From contig NZ_KB893592.1 of NCBI RefSeq assembly GCF_000374085.1, forward strand, positions 86,709 to 150,708: DNA of 64,000 nucleotides. Direction: 5' to 3'. The notes beneath the pieces are model-generated. The model was not told the origin of the DNA. It saw only the letters and a program-made list of their open reading frames with translations, and searched no databases. Origin of the DNA: Spirosoma spitsbergense DSM 19989 (GTDB lineage: Bacteria; Bacteroidota; Bacteroidia; Cytophagales; Spirosomataceae). The position numbers and the translations under genes are program-made. Shown here piece by piece: positions 36,533 to 44,880 of the stretch. Within the stretch, counting starts at the first letter, position 1, and the number at the start of each line of letters is the position of its first letter.

Positions 36533-36570
36533 ATAATGCGTGTTCATAGTGAATACGCATTATTTTTTTT
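36533..36570 (+). terminator. rho-independent terminator after the acyl-CoA dehydrogenase
   Basis: A near-perfect 14-base stem (36533-36546 with 36550-36563) followed by a run of eight T. It lies 35 bases after the stop codon. Confidence 0.8.
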
Positions 36571-36596
36571 ATTCTTTGGAAACTTTTATTCTTGTA

Positions 36597-36632
36597 TTAG
36601 TTTTGTACAAATTATTAGTTTTGTGCAACTTT
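36597..36632 (+). promoter_or_regulatory. tandem TTAGTTTTGT repeats before the AraC gene
   Basis: Two copies of TTAGTTTTGTnCAA occur 18 bases apart (boxes 36598-36605 and 36616-36623, each fitting TAnnTTTG). They may be a promoter plus a regulator site; the 18-base spacing is too short for a classic -33/-7 pair. Confidence 0.45.
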
Positions 36633-36670
36633 ACGCATAATTCAAAATCGAGAACACACTCCTTTCAGCT

Positions 36671-37597
36671 ATGGAAGACTATAATAAAATAATCGAATCC
36701 CTAGGCGTGAAGTTTATCAAAGCCCGTAACATCCGGATTTTGCAACCGATCACGATCAAAAATTTCTACGATGTCGAGAACACGCTGCTGATCCTGTATA
36801 ATGGCGAGGTTTCCATCGGTGATGAAAAAATAAAAGTGGATGTAGGCGATATGCTTTTCATTCCGGGTGGAAAACATGTAACGGTTACCTATGGTGATCC
36901 ATCGAAACCGAAGGTAGTTTCGAATGAGGAATTTATGACTCATCGCGAATCCTACTGGGAAGGAAACCACGATCCTAAATTGATTGGGCACCTGCCTAAT
37001 TCGTTTGGCTACGTGTCCTTTGAGGCTAAAGTGTTTGATTCCGTCAATTTTTTCAACTCACTCGATGTTCCGCCCTTTATCATCAAGCGGGAAGAGCATC
37101 TGGCAACTACCATTGATCAGATACTGGCGGAAGATATGACTGATCTGGCCGGAAAAGGGAGAATTATTAAGATTAAAACGGAAGAGATTGTTATTGAGGT
37201 TGTTCGGTATATTCTTAAAAATCACCTGTTTGTCGAGCAACTGGTAACCAATAGCACGTACTTCAAAGACCCCCGTCTGATTGATATTTTCGCTTACATC
37301 AAGGAAAACATCGGCGGAGACCTTTCTAATAAAGTGTTGGCCAACGTAGCAAACGTTTCGGAAGATTACGTAGGACAGTACTTTAAGATGCTAACGGGCA
37401 TCAATCCCCAGGATTATATCGAGTATCAGCGCATGGAAGCGGCTGTGGGTTTATTGCGCACGAGCAAAAAGAGCATTCGGGCTATCGGTTCCGAGGTTGG
37501 TTATAAAGACACGGCCTACTTCTGTCGCCGGTTTAAGATGATGTTTGGTATTCCGGCCGGGAAAATGCGCCGTCGGGAGTCACTAATGAACGTATAA
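36671..37597 (+). CDS. AraC-family transcriptional regulator
   Basis: The 308-residue protein has a cupin-like N-terminal domain (residues 15-90) and a linker (about 120-200). The AraC double helix-turn-helix is at 210-300, with LANVANVSEDYVGQYFKMLTGINPQDYI and IGSEVGYKDTAYFCRRFKMMFG. It is transcribed alone, between terminators. The target genes are not evident. The tandem repeats in its own upstream region could be an autoregulatory site. Confidence 0.87.
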   Translation: MEDYNKIIESLGVKFIKARNIRILQPITIKNFYDVENTLLILYNGEVSIGDEKIKVDVGDMLFIPGGKHVTVTYGDPSKPKVVSNEEFMTHRESYWEGNHDPKLIGHLPNSFGYVSFEAKVFDSVNFFNSLDVPPFIIKREEHLATTIDQILAEDMTDLAGKGRIIKIKTEEIVIEVVRYILKNHLFVEQLVTNSTYFKDPRLIDIFAYIKENIGGDLSNKVLANVANVSEDYVGQYFKMLTGINPQDYIEYQRMEAAVGLLRTSKKSIRAIGSEVGYKDTAYFCRRFKMMFGIPAGKMRRRESLMNV

Positions 37598-37603
37598 CAA
37601 GCG

Positions 37604-37691
37604 TTGTAAATCGAAAAAGCCATAAGGGGCTTGACGCACGAAGATCACCTTCGCCATGCGTTAAGCCCCTTATGGCTTTTTCGATTTACAA
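37604..37691. terminator. bidirectional terminator between AraC and TonB-C genes
   Basis: An inverted repeat of about 35 bases with few mismatches spans 37604-37691. Its A- and T-rich segments suit termination from both sides, and it lies between two convergent genes. Confidence 0.85.
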
Positions 37692-37698
37692 TTTATCT

Positions 37699-38136
37699 TC
37701 ACTGCATATTTACCTCAACGGGTAGTGTATAAAACACGGGGACGGGTTTTCCAGCAACTCTGCCCGGAGTCCAGCGGGGCATTTTCTCAACTGCTACGAT
37801 AATATTGGCCATAAAGGCTTCCATACCTTTACGCATTTTTCCCTCAATTGGTTGGGCTACTATTCGGGGATCATGTACATAACCAAGTTCATCAATAATG
37901 AATTTAGCCGCTATTGGGCCTGCATTATAGTTTTTTCGAACCAGTGCACCGGGAACGCGGATATTTTCGGCCAGATAGCGGCTCAAGGCAACGGTACCGC
38001 CCGGAAATTCAGGTTCCTGTTCAACAACGGTATATACTTTCCCCTTAGTTATCTGAGCAACTATGTCTGGGCTAAAACCAGGCCATAAGAATGAGCCTAC
38101 CAGCAGAAACAGGAAAGATAGCAAAGAGCGTTTCAT
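37699..38136 (-). CDS. TonB C-terminal domain-like periplasmic protein
   Basis: The 145-residue protein has an N-terminal signal or anchor (residues 1-27). A single TonB C-terminal fold follows: EFPGGTVALSRYLAENIRVP, then AAKFIIDELGYVHDPRIVAQP and PRWTPGRVAGKPVPVFYTLPVEV. Such proteins appear many times in Bacteroidota genomes, and most roles are unknown. Without the proline-rich linker of true TonB it is not an obvious energy transducer. It lies 3 bases from the GGGP synthase gene. Confidence 0.8.
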   Translation of the reverse strand: MKRSLLSFLFLLVGSFLWPGFSPDIVAQITKGKVYTVVEQEPEFPGGTVALSRYLAENIRVPGALVRKNYNAGPIAAKFIIDELGYVHDPRIVAQPIEGKMRKGMEAFMANIIVAVEKMPRWTPGRVAGKPVPVFYTLPVEVNMQ

Positions 38137-38139
38137 GGG

Positions 38140-38949
38140 CTAAACACGTACAATTGATTGATTAAACTCCCGAACAACGGTTGATAACTGCGGTAACAAA
38201 TCCGGGTCCTGTTCAATACCATTACCAACAACAATCATATCGGCACCCGCTTTAAAGGCTTCATACGCTTTTTCGCCTGTACGTATACCGCCACCAACAA
38301 TAACGGGTAGGTCGACGGCAGCACGAACAGCGGTAATCATGTCGGGTGAAACAGACCGACGTGCCCCGCTTCCAGCATCCAGATATATCAATTTAAGTCC
38401 CAGCATTTCGCCAGCCATAGCCGTACAGGCAGCCACTCCGGGTTTATCATGGGGAATAGGCATTGTACCACTAACATACGAAACCGTCGTTTGCGTACCA
38501 CTATCGACCAGCATGTAGCCCGTAGGCAAAATTTCCAATCCACTTCTCTTGAGTAAAGGGGCGGCAATAACGTGCTGACCAATCAAGAATTCAGGATTTC
38601 GCCCTGAAATGAGTGAGAGAAACAGAATGGCGTCGGCAGAGGGTTCTATATGGAGTGGATTACCAGGAAACAGAATAACAGGTATATCGGTTTGACGACG
38701 AACGGCGGCAATAACTTCTTTATGCACATAGTCGGTTACCAGACTTCCACCCACCAGGAAAAAATCAACCGGGTACTCCGTTGTTTGATCAAGCAGATCG
38801 CCCAGTGCTCTTTGTCCGATTTTGTCTGGATCGAGCAAAACAGCCAGCGCTTTCCAACCAGACAGCCTGTTATTACGAAGTATAGTCAACAGGCTCGGTT
38901 GGTGCCTTTTCGTGGTATTCGGTTGGTTGGGCAGTTGGATTGATGGCAT
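38140..38949 (-). CDS. geranylgeranylglyceryl/heptaprenylglyceryl phosphate synthase family protein (PcrB-like)
   Basis: The TIM-barrel protein has LAVLLDPDK near residue 36, DFFLVGGSLV, PVILFPGNPLHI and the phosphate-binding end VGGGIRTGEKAYEAFKAGADMIVVGNGIEQDP. These are signs of enzymes that join sn-glycerol-1-phosphate to a long isoprenyl diphosphate. The 269-residue reading overlaps the upstream gene by 77 bases. A TTG at 38889 gives a start (TILRNNRLSG) nearer the family's usual one and a 17-base overlap, so the true start is uncertain. It implies an archaeal-type prenyl ether intermediate in this bacterium. Confidence 0.83.
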   Translation of the reverse strand: MPSIQLPNQPNTTKRHQPSLLTILRNNRLSGWKALAVLLDPDKIGQRALGDLLDQTTEYPVDFFLVGGSLVTDYVHKEVIAAVRRQTDIPVILFPGNPLHIEPSADAILFLSLISGRNPEFLIGQHVIAAPLLKRSGLEILPTGYMLVDSGTQTTVSYVSGTMPIPHDKPGVAACTAMAGEMLGLKLIYLDAGSGARRSVSPDMITAVRAAVDLPVIVGGGIRTGEKAYEAFKAGADMIVVGNGIEQDPDLLPQLSTVVREFNQSIVRV

Positions 38950-39406
38950 TATTCGTACGGATGCGGGCTAAAAATCCGGTTAGCTGTTCGCGGGCAATGT
39001 TCGTTAAGACTGACGTAATAAGTCCACTGATCAAGCCACTGGCGGCAGCCGATTTCTTTATTTCTTTCGTCTGCTTTTTGTCGGCTTTTCCTCTTGGTGT
39101 CTCTGGAACTGACTCGTCATCTTCGTCATCATCATTTCCGGCAACATTTTTCCACTTATCACCTTCCGGTTCGCCGTATTTCTCCGCATACCGGTATTCA
39201 TCAGACTTAGGAAGCACGGTATTAACAACCAAATATACGGCTAAAGCAGCACCTGCAACAAATGCGGCTGATTTACCCACTTCCGTTGCACCTTCTTTTA
39301 TTGATTCAACCCCATCGTTAATCGAGGTTTTAAATTGCTCAGTAGCAGCCATCAATTGTGCCCGGCGAGCAGTCGTATCAGCAAATGGCACTTTAGGATC
39401 TTCCAT
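38873..39406 (-). CDS. small acidic membrane-associated protein of unknown function
   Basis: The 177 residues contain a possible membrane segment (SAAFVAGAALAVYLVVNTVL, about 45-64) and an Asp/Glu-rich stretch (NDDDEDDESVPE). A second hydrophobic stretch is SGLISGLITSVL near 120. I recognise no family. It lies between the phage-holin-like gene and the GGGP synthase gene and overlaps the latter. A YtxH/stress-type envelope role would fit the neighbours but is not shown. Confidence 0.6.
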   Translation of the reverse strand: MEDPKVPFADTTARRAQLMAATEQFKTSINDGVESIKEGATEVGKSAAFVAGAALAVYLVVNTVLPKSDEYRYAEKYGEPEGDKWKNVAGNDDDEDDESVPETPRGKADKKQTKEIKKSAAASGLISGLITSVLTNIAREQLTGFLARIRTNNAINPTAQPTEYHEKAPTEPVDYTS

Positions 39407-39456
39407 CTTACAATTTAATTACTGTCGAATTAATACAATATACTTTCTACGCCCAC

Positions 39457-39900
39457 TTAACGGGTTTGATTATCATTTCGCGAAGCGGCATTGAGTTCAT
39501 CGGCAACCGCTTTTGTTTGAGCCATCAACTCTTCTACAGCTTCCGATTTTTTCTCCTGCTTCTTCTCCTGATTTTTCTTCATCGTACTGTAAGCGACTCC
39601 TCTTATTTTTGATTGAAAAAAGTCTTTAGCAGCTACCCAGAGAATGGTGATTATCAGAAAAAAGGCCGCTACAATCAGAAAACCCATGTATCGGCTATCG
39701 GTAACTTCATTCAGATAAGCCGCCAGCAAACTAAATAAAAATATGAGCGACATTGTGCCTAGCAGAGCCAGTACGACACTATGTACGCCAACAACGACCC
39801 CTTCTTCTATTTTTCCCCGGATTTCTAGGGTAAACAACTCGATTCGAGCTTCTAGATACCGAAATGTGTTTTCACGAATTTCTTCCAGACGGTCCAACAT
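39457..39900 (-). CDS. phage-holin-superfamily (DUF1469/Holin-X-like) membrane protein
   Basis: The 147-residue protein has an N-terminal amphipathic region (ENTFRYLEARIELFTLEIRGK). Two close transmembrane helices follow (about 35-60 and 72-92), then a coiled, charged tail with EKKQEKKSEAVEELMAQ. This matches the PF07332 phage-holin superfamily III group, which in free-living bacteria is not a phage protein. The small neighbour at 38873 is probably its companion. Confidence 0.8.
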   Translation of the reverse strand: MLDRLEEIRENTFRYLEARIELFTLEIRGKIEEGVVVGVHSVVLALLGTMSLIFLFSLLAAYLNEVTDSRYMGFLIVAAFFLIITILWVAAKDFFQSKIRGVAYSTMKKNQEKKQEKKSEAVEELMAQTKAVADELNAASRNDNQTR

Positions 39901-39972
39901 GGTTTTATAGTATTAGTTTACTCATTCATTATTGACAATAATCCACTCAATTTGTTCAAAACTAGTAAAAAT

Positions 39973-40009
39973 AAAACAGCTTCAGCACACCGGGTGCTGA
40001 AGCTGTTTT
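39973..40009 (-). terminator. rho-independent terminator after the DksA-like gene
   Basis: A perfect 16-base stem (39973-39988 with 39994-40009) with a 5-base loop and A/T-rich ends, in the gap beyond the DksA-like gene. Confidence 0.75.
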
Positions 40010-40141
40010 AGTAAGAGTTTGTCGGCTGTGAATCAACCACCAGCCAATGTTGAGAACAGCCCGGCGCCGGGAGTTTTCAGGAACAAATAAAAGAAAAATC
40101 TTAACAAAACAGGCCTGATAGCATGATACCCCGCACCCGTC

Positions 40142-40528
40142 CTATCGTGACTGGCGCAGTTTGGCTTCGATTGTTTGCTGCGTGTGTGGCACAGCCCGTA
40201 GGCGCTCTTTTGGAATTAACCTTCCCGTATCCTTACAGACACCGTATGTTCCGTTCTTGATTCGTACCATAGCCGCATCCAGTTGCTGCGTAAACTTTTG
40301 TAACCTGGCAGCCAATTGGCTTAGGTTTTCCCGTTCGCTGGTATCAGCCCCATCTTCGAGCAGTTTAGAATTGCCCGATGTGTTATCTGTACCGCTGTCG
40401 TTACGTTTGCTGAGTGTCTCCTTAATGTAGTTCAGCTCACTGCGGGTTGTATCGAGTTTCTGACCAATTAACTCAGCAAACTCTTTTAGCTCTTCTTCCG
40501 AATACCGTTTGTTCTCTTCCTGAACCAT
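40142..40528 (-). CDS. TraR/DksA-family protein without the C4 zinc cluster
   Basis: The 128-residue protein has the two-helix coiled coil (about 10-85) and the C-terminal block YGVCKDTGRLIPKERLRAVPHT. In canonical DksA four Cys bind zinc; here only one Cys is left, with Asp, Thr and His elsewhere. Bacteroidota versions often have this replacement. DksA-type proteins sit in the RNA polymerase secondary channel and act with ppGpp. It is monocistronic and divergent from the glutamate dehydrogenase gene. Confidence 0.82.
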   Translation of the reverse strand: MVQEENKRYSEEELKEFAELIGQKLDTTRSELNYIKETLSKRNDSGTDNTSGNSKLLEDGADTSERENLSQLAARLQKFTQQLDAAMVRIKNGTYGVCKDTGRLIPKERLRAVPHTQQTIEAKLRQSR

Positions 40529-40870
40529 AGCAGTTACGTACGTTTGGTGTTAATGATGGTGTGCTTTGATTTCAGCCACAAAAATAGTGTTTTATATGAA
40601 TTATTTCAACGGTGTGTTTATAATAATTCTATTTTTAAAAAAACTTATCGAATCGCCAATAGCAGAATGTACAGATTAATATTCTGCCTACTACTTTTAA
40701 CATAAATAAATATTTTGCCAGAGACCGCACTGTTAAATATATTATACTGCCTACTATTATTATATTAATCTTAGAAAAAATGTAGTTTTCGCAACATCTA
40801 GTATGATTTACTAAGTTTGCGACGCACTTTATCACGAAATTTGCTTTCAAATAGAAGTAAAAGAAAAATC
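40529..40870. promoter_or_regulatory. long A+T-rich divergent region between DksA-like and glutamate dehydrogenase genes
   Basis: This 342-base gap is strongly A+T-rich and holds no open reading frame I trust. A perfect -7 box TAAGTTTG (40812-40819), with TTTTCG at 40786-40791 and a 20-base spacer, is the likely glutamate dehydrogenase promoter. The distal half is a plain spacer or the DksA-like promoter. Confidence 0.5.
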
Positions 40871-42145
40871 ATGGGATATATTGAACCAGCCCCAATAAAA
40901 GATAGAGAGAATCCACTAGAGTCAATGATGTCGCGTTTTGATGCTGCGGCTAAGTTAGTGGGCATTTCTGATGAAATGTATGACATACTCAAAGTACCGG
41001 CACGGCAGGTAATTGTCGGTTTACCTGTAACGATGGATAATGGTAGTATCAAGGTCTTTGAAGGCTATCGGGTTATTCATTCCAATATTCTGGGTCCGTC
41101 AAAAGGGGGCATACGACTCGATCCGGCCGTAAACCTTGACGAGGTGCGTGCGCTGGCAGCCTGGATGACCTGGAAATGTGCCGTTGTTGACATTCCATAT
41201 GGTGGTGCTAAAGGCGGTATAGCCTGTAACCCGCGCGAAATGTCGGCGGGTGAAATCGAACGGCTCATCCGTCAATACACGGTTACAATGCTCGATGTAT
41301 TTGGTCCCGACCGCGATATACCTGCTCCCGATATGGGAACCGGCCCGCGTGAAATGGCCTGGATTGTAGACGAATATTCCAAAGCAAAAGGGATGACGGT
41401 CAATAATGTTGTAACAGGGAAGCCCCTGGTGTTAGGCGGATCGCTGGGACGTACCGAGGCTACAGGGCGGGGTGTTACGGTTGCGGCCCTCTCGGCAATG
41501 GATAAGTTACGAATGAACCCCTACCGGTCTACAGCGGCTATTCAGGGGTTTGGAAACGTTGGTTCGTTTGCGGCTGAACTACTTCACGAACGTGGCGTTA
41601 CGGTTGTAGCAGTTAGCGACATTTCTGGCGGGTATTATAACAAAAGTGGTATTGATATTACAGCGGCCATTGCCTACCGGAACTCAAACAAAGGAACCCT
41701 GGAAGGATTCGCGGGAGCAGAGTCAATCTCGAATGAAGAACTCCTCGCACTGCCAGTGGATGTGCTGGTTCCAGCCGCTAAAGAGGATGTCATTACGGAC
41801 GATAATGCCGGGTCTATCCAGGCAAAAATGATTGTAGAAGGCGCCAACGGACCAACATCGGCCAGTGCCGACGAAATTATTAACAGCAAAGGGATAATGG
41901 TTATTCCCGATATTCTGGCCAACGCAGGTGGAGTTACTGTTTCGTATTTCGAGTGGGTGCAAAATCGAATTGGCTACAAATGGACGCTGGACCGGGTTAA
42001 TCGTCGGGCCGACCGGGTCATGAAAGATGCCTTCGATCGTGTATTTGAAACGTCGCAACGATACAAGGTTCCCATGCGTTTGGCTGCCTATATCGTAGCA
42101 ATCGATAAAGTATCCAGTACGTACAAGTTCCGGGGTGGCTACTGA
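40871..42145 (+). CDS. glutamate dehydrogenase (Glu/Leu/Phe/Val dehydrogenase family)
   Basis: From the ATG at 40871 (MGYIEPAPIKD) the protein has 424 residues, the typical length. Signs are the substrate and lysine region GPSKGGIRLDP, the catalytic segment PYGGAKGGI, PAPDMGTGPREMAWI and the NAD(P) motif GFGNVGSFAA. It interconverts glutamate and 2-oxoglutarate plus ammonium. The 18 extra residues upstream (from 40817) are not preceded by a better start. A neat promoter lies at 40786-40819. Confidence 0.92.
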   Translation: MGYIEPAPIKDRENPLESMMSRFDAAAKLVGISDEMYDILKVPARQVIVGLPVTMDNGSIKVFEGYRVIHSNILGPSKGGIRLDPAVNLDEVRALAAWMTWKCAVVDIPYGGAKGGIACNPREMSAGEIERLIRQYTVTMLDVFGPDRDIPAPDMGTGPREMAWIVDEYSKAKGMTVNNVVTGKPLVLGGSLGRTEATGRGVTVAALSAMDKLRMNPYRSTAAIQGFGNVGSFAAELLHERGVTVVAVSDISGGYYNKSGIDITAAIAYRNSNKGTLEGFAGAESISNEELLALPVDVLVPAAKEDVITDDNAGSIQAKMIVEGANGPTSASADEIINSKGIMVIPDILANAGGVTVSYFEWVQNRIGYKWTLDRVNRRADRVMKDAFDRVFETSQRYKVPMRLAAYIVAIDKVSSTYKFRGGY

Positions 42146-42242
42146 TTTAGCTCTAAGCATATGATGTTTTGGGATGATGGCCTACTTTTGCCCGTACCCG
42201 CACATCGAAATTACGTTATACAGTAACACTACTTATTCTCTT

Positions 42243-42908
42243 ATGCGCTTACATCGTGAAGGTAAAACTATTATGCTGACCACGGGCCTGGTTTTACTGG
42301 CCCTTGACCTGTTGGCTTACTTTTACCTCTTTTCCGACAATTTGACCGCTATAGTCCTGCTGGCCCTGACGAGTCTGATTTTGTTCGGTCTGGTTGTACA
42401 GTTTTTTCGTATTCCCAATCGGTTACACACTACTGGTGAAACGCAGATAATTGCCCCGGCCGATGGTAAGGTTGTTGTGATTGAAGAGACAACCGAAGCC
42501 GAATACTTTAAAGACCGTCGCAGGCAGGTGTCCATTTTCATGTCACCCCTGAACGTGCACGTCAACCGTAATCCTATTTCGGGCGTTGTGCGGTATTTTA
42601 AGTATTTCCCCGGCAAATACCTGGTGGCCTGGCACCCGAAATCAAGCACCGAAAACGAACGGACAACGGTCGTTATTGAAACCTCCGCGGGGGTAGAAGT
42701 GCTCCTGCGTCAGATAGCCGGAGCGGTTGCCAGACGTATCATCTGCTACGTGAAAGAGGGAAATCCAGTGACACAGGGTGAAGAGTTCGGGTTCATAAAG
42801 TTCGGCTCGCGGGTTGACGTATTTCTACCGCTGGATGCCGAGATTAAAGTCAACATCGGCGATGTTACCAAGGGGGGCGTCACGGTGCTGGCAGAGCTGA
42901 AGAACTAG
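42243..42908 (+). CDS. phosphatidylserine decarboxylase (short type)
   Basis: Starting at 42243 (MRLHREGKTI) the protein has 221 residues. Two hydrophobic helices (about 10-55) are followed by the catalytic domain: APADGKVV, FMSPLNVHVNR, and the self-cleavage site FGSRVDVFLP, whose Ser becomes the pyruvoyl group. It makes phosphatidylethanolamine in the inner membrane. It starts 97 bases after the glutamate dehydrogenase stop. Confidence 0.9.
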   Translation: MRLHREGKTIMLTTGLVLLALDLLAYFYLFSDNLTAIVLLALTSLILFGLVVQFFRIPNRLHTTGETQIIAPADGKVVVIEETTEAEYFKDRRRQVSIFMSPLNVHVNRNPISGVVRYFKYFPGKYLVAWHPKSSTENERTTVVIETSAGVEVLLRQIAGAVARRIICYVKEGNPVTQGEEFGFIKFGSRVDVFLPLDAEIKVNIGDVTKGGVTVLAELKN

Positions 42909-42933
42909 CGATACAGTTACCGGTTCACCTCAC

Positions 42934-44814
42934 TCAATGAGGCCACTCCTGCAAAGGTTTTACGGGTTGGGTGGGCCGGTTTGCTGATTTTTCAGGAATC
43001 AGTCGTACAGTAAGAGCCGTTCTGGTGTTTGCCGGCACTTTCACCTCAAACCCAACTAATATCGTTCCTGGATTGGGAGCATCATACTCGTGGGGCGGCT
43101 CTGTTGACCAGGTTCTTATAGCTACTCCTGCCGGTTTATCAACCTGCAGGAGTAGCTTTTTTCCATCTTTTGTCAATTCAGCTTTATTAGTACCCAACAC
43201 CTTTACGGTTGCCGGAGTCAGCATTGTCCACTGAACAGTCGTTTCAGTTGCTGACGTTTCCAGCTCATCCTGAATCACAACATAGGCCTTATCGACCAGG
43301 GCAACACCCCGTTTTGCAGCCGCTAACTCTTATTTATAAATAGCCGTAAGGTCGGTTGTTGCATTCATGAATAAAGGCGTTGCCGAGTGCGCTGTGATAG
43401 TCGCTTCGCCCTCAACCCGTTGCAAACTTCGGTTGATAGTGAGTGTGTTATGCACAAAATTGTTATACCTGAATATCTGCCACCGCTGTGAATTCTGCTT
43501 ACCATTCCATAAATCAACTCCCTTCGACTCCAGCGACTCGTAGTTCTGCATCCCAAAATCCATAGCCCAACGCACGCCGTCGGCTTCCATAATGAATGAG
43601 CCAACATCCATGTGCGCATGATTCACGGAAGGACTACCCGCTTTAAGTCCTACATAAATAGCCGATGAATCCGACCAGGAGGACCGCATCAGCGCAACCG
43701 GATTACGCCCTTCTCCGACCCAAAAAGTTTGTTCAGGTGCCTTGATATCATTCATACCAATACCGTTACTCCAAAGCATAACGGCAGGAAGCAATCGGTT
43801 TCTGACATGTTGTTTCGGAGCTTCATTTATCAACCGGCTACGCTCTACCCAGAGCAGTGAAGGGTTCTTTGTTTTTTTAGCAAACCAGAACATAGCAGGC
43901 TGTAACTCGCCCGACAAACCAGAATCAGAGTAGTTAAAGGCGTAGCCCGATGGGCCGGTCATGTTCTCGAGATACCCAGCTGTGTTTAAGAAACCCGGCT
44001 TGCCGGTCAGGCCGAAATCCGTTCCAAATGCTTTTTCAATGGCACTGATGAGCATCACGTTGAAGCTTGTTCCATAACCCCAGTAGCTGTAGCCCTCCGG
44101 ATAAGCCCCATCCGGGCTATAGTCGCCCATTGGTAAAGTAACTGACCCGATGGCGCGATTGATAACACTTTTGGCCAGTTCGGGCTGATCTTCGTAAATA
44201 GCCAGCGCCCCATAGGCCATCCCGGCGTTACACACCTGATTCCAATTATGCGTGGCCTTGAGCCAGGAGTTATACTTCGTATCGAACGAAGGCCCGATAC
44301 CTTTCTTCAGGATGGCTTCTTTTATTGTTAATCGGACCGGTTCAGATAAGTCAGTATAGAGCCAGTCGTAACCGATTGAAACGGCCATAGTCATCTCTGC
44401 TACATCCAGGAAGTGTGTTGGATTCCAGTCGCTGAAGGCCGATAAAGCTAACAACTCTTGCTCGGCTCTTGCCCGATATTTTTCCTCATGGGTCATTCGC
44501 CAGGCATAGGCCAAATAAAAAAGCCGACGCAATCCTTCCCGGGATTTGTCCAACAGGCGTCTACCAATTTTAATACGTTCCAGCGGAGCGGTATCAATTA
44601 GCGCGTCGCTTTCGGTTAGGATTGCCTGATGCAGCTTATTCCAGCTTTTATCCGCTCCAATAGTGCGTTTTATAGCTTCTTCTTCGCCTTTCAGCAACAG
44701 TAAACGGGGATGGTCCGGCAGTTTTTTTGTGGCGGCTAAGTAATTGACCTGTGCCAGTGTCGAAAAACCGGACAGCAGAAGAAGGGAAACAAATCGAATG
44801 AGCAACGTATTCAT
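42934..44814 (-). pseudogene. heparinase II/III-like secreted lyase, interrupted by an in-frame stop
   Basis: A signal peptide (residues 1-21, ending TLAQ) starts a long protein that reads as heparinase II/III (alginate lyase-like helical part with FSDWNPTHFLDVAEM and THNWNQVCNAGMAYG). Its beta domain contains HAHMDVGSFIMEADG. The frame ends at a TAA at 43330-43332, yet the same frame continues at once as ELAAAKRGVALVDKAYV and runs on without a stop to 42934 in a typical beta-sandwich tail. One base change from GAA, CAA or AAA would explain it. It is a young pseudogene, a read error or a shortened gene. The APC permease gene upstream may be its partner. Confidence 0.85.
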
Positions 44815-44880
44815 AAGGAACGATACGGATAAGGTTTCCCAAAAGCATGTCAGAATACATAAGCCAGAAAGAAAGCAGGT

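Noticed and set aside
39457..39900. Prophage remnant suggested by a holin-like protein
   Set aside because: No other phage gene is near and the family is chromosomal in many free-living bacteria.
40142..40528. Loss of the zinc Cys as a sign of a dead dksA gene
   Set aside because: One-Cys versions with this same RLIPKERLRAVPH block are common in Bacteroidota, so it is a family trait and not decay.
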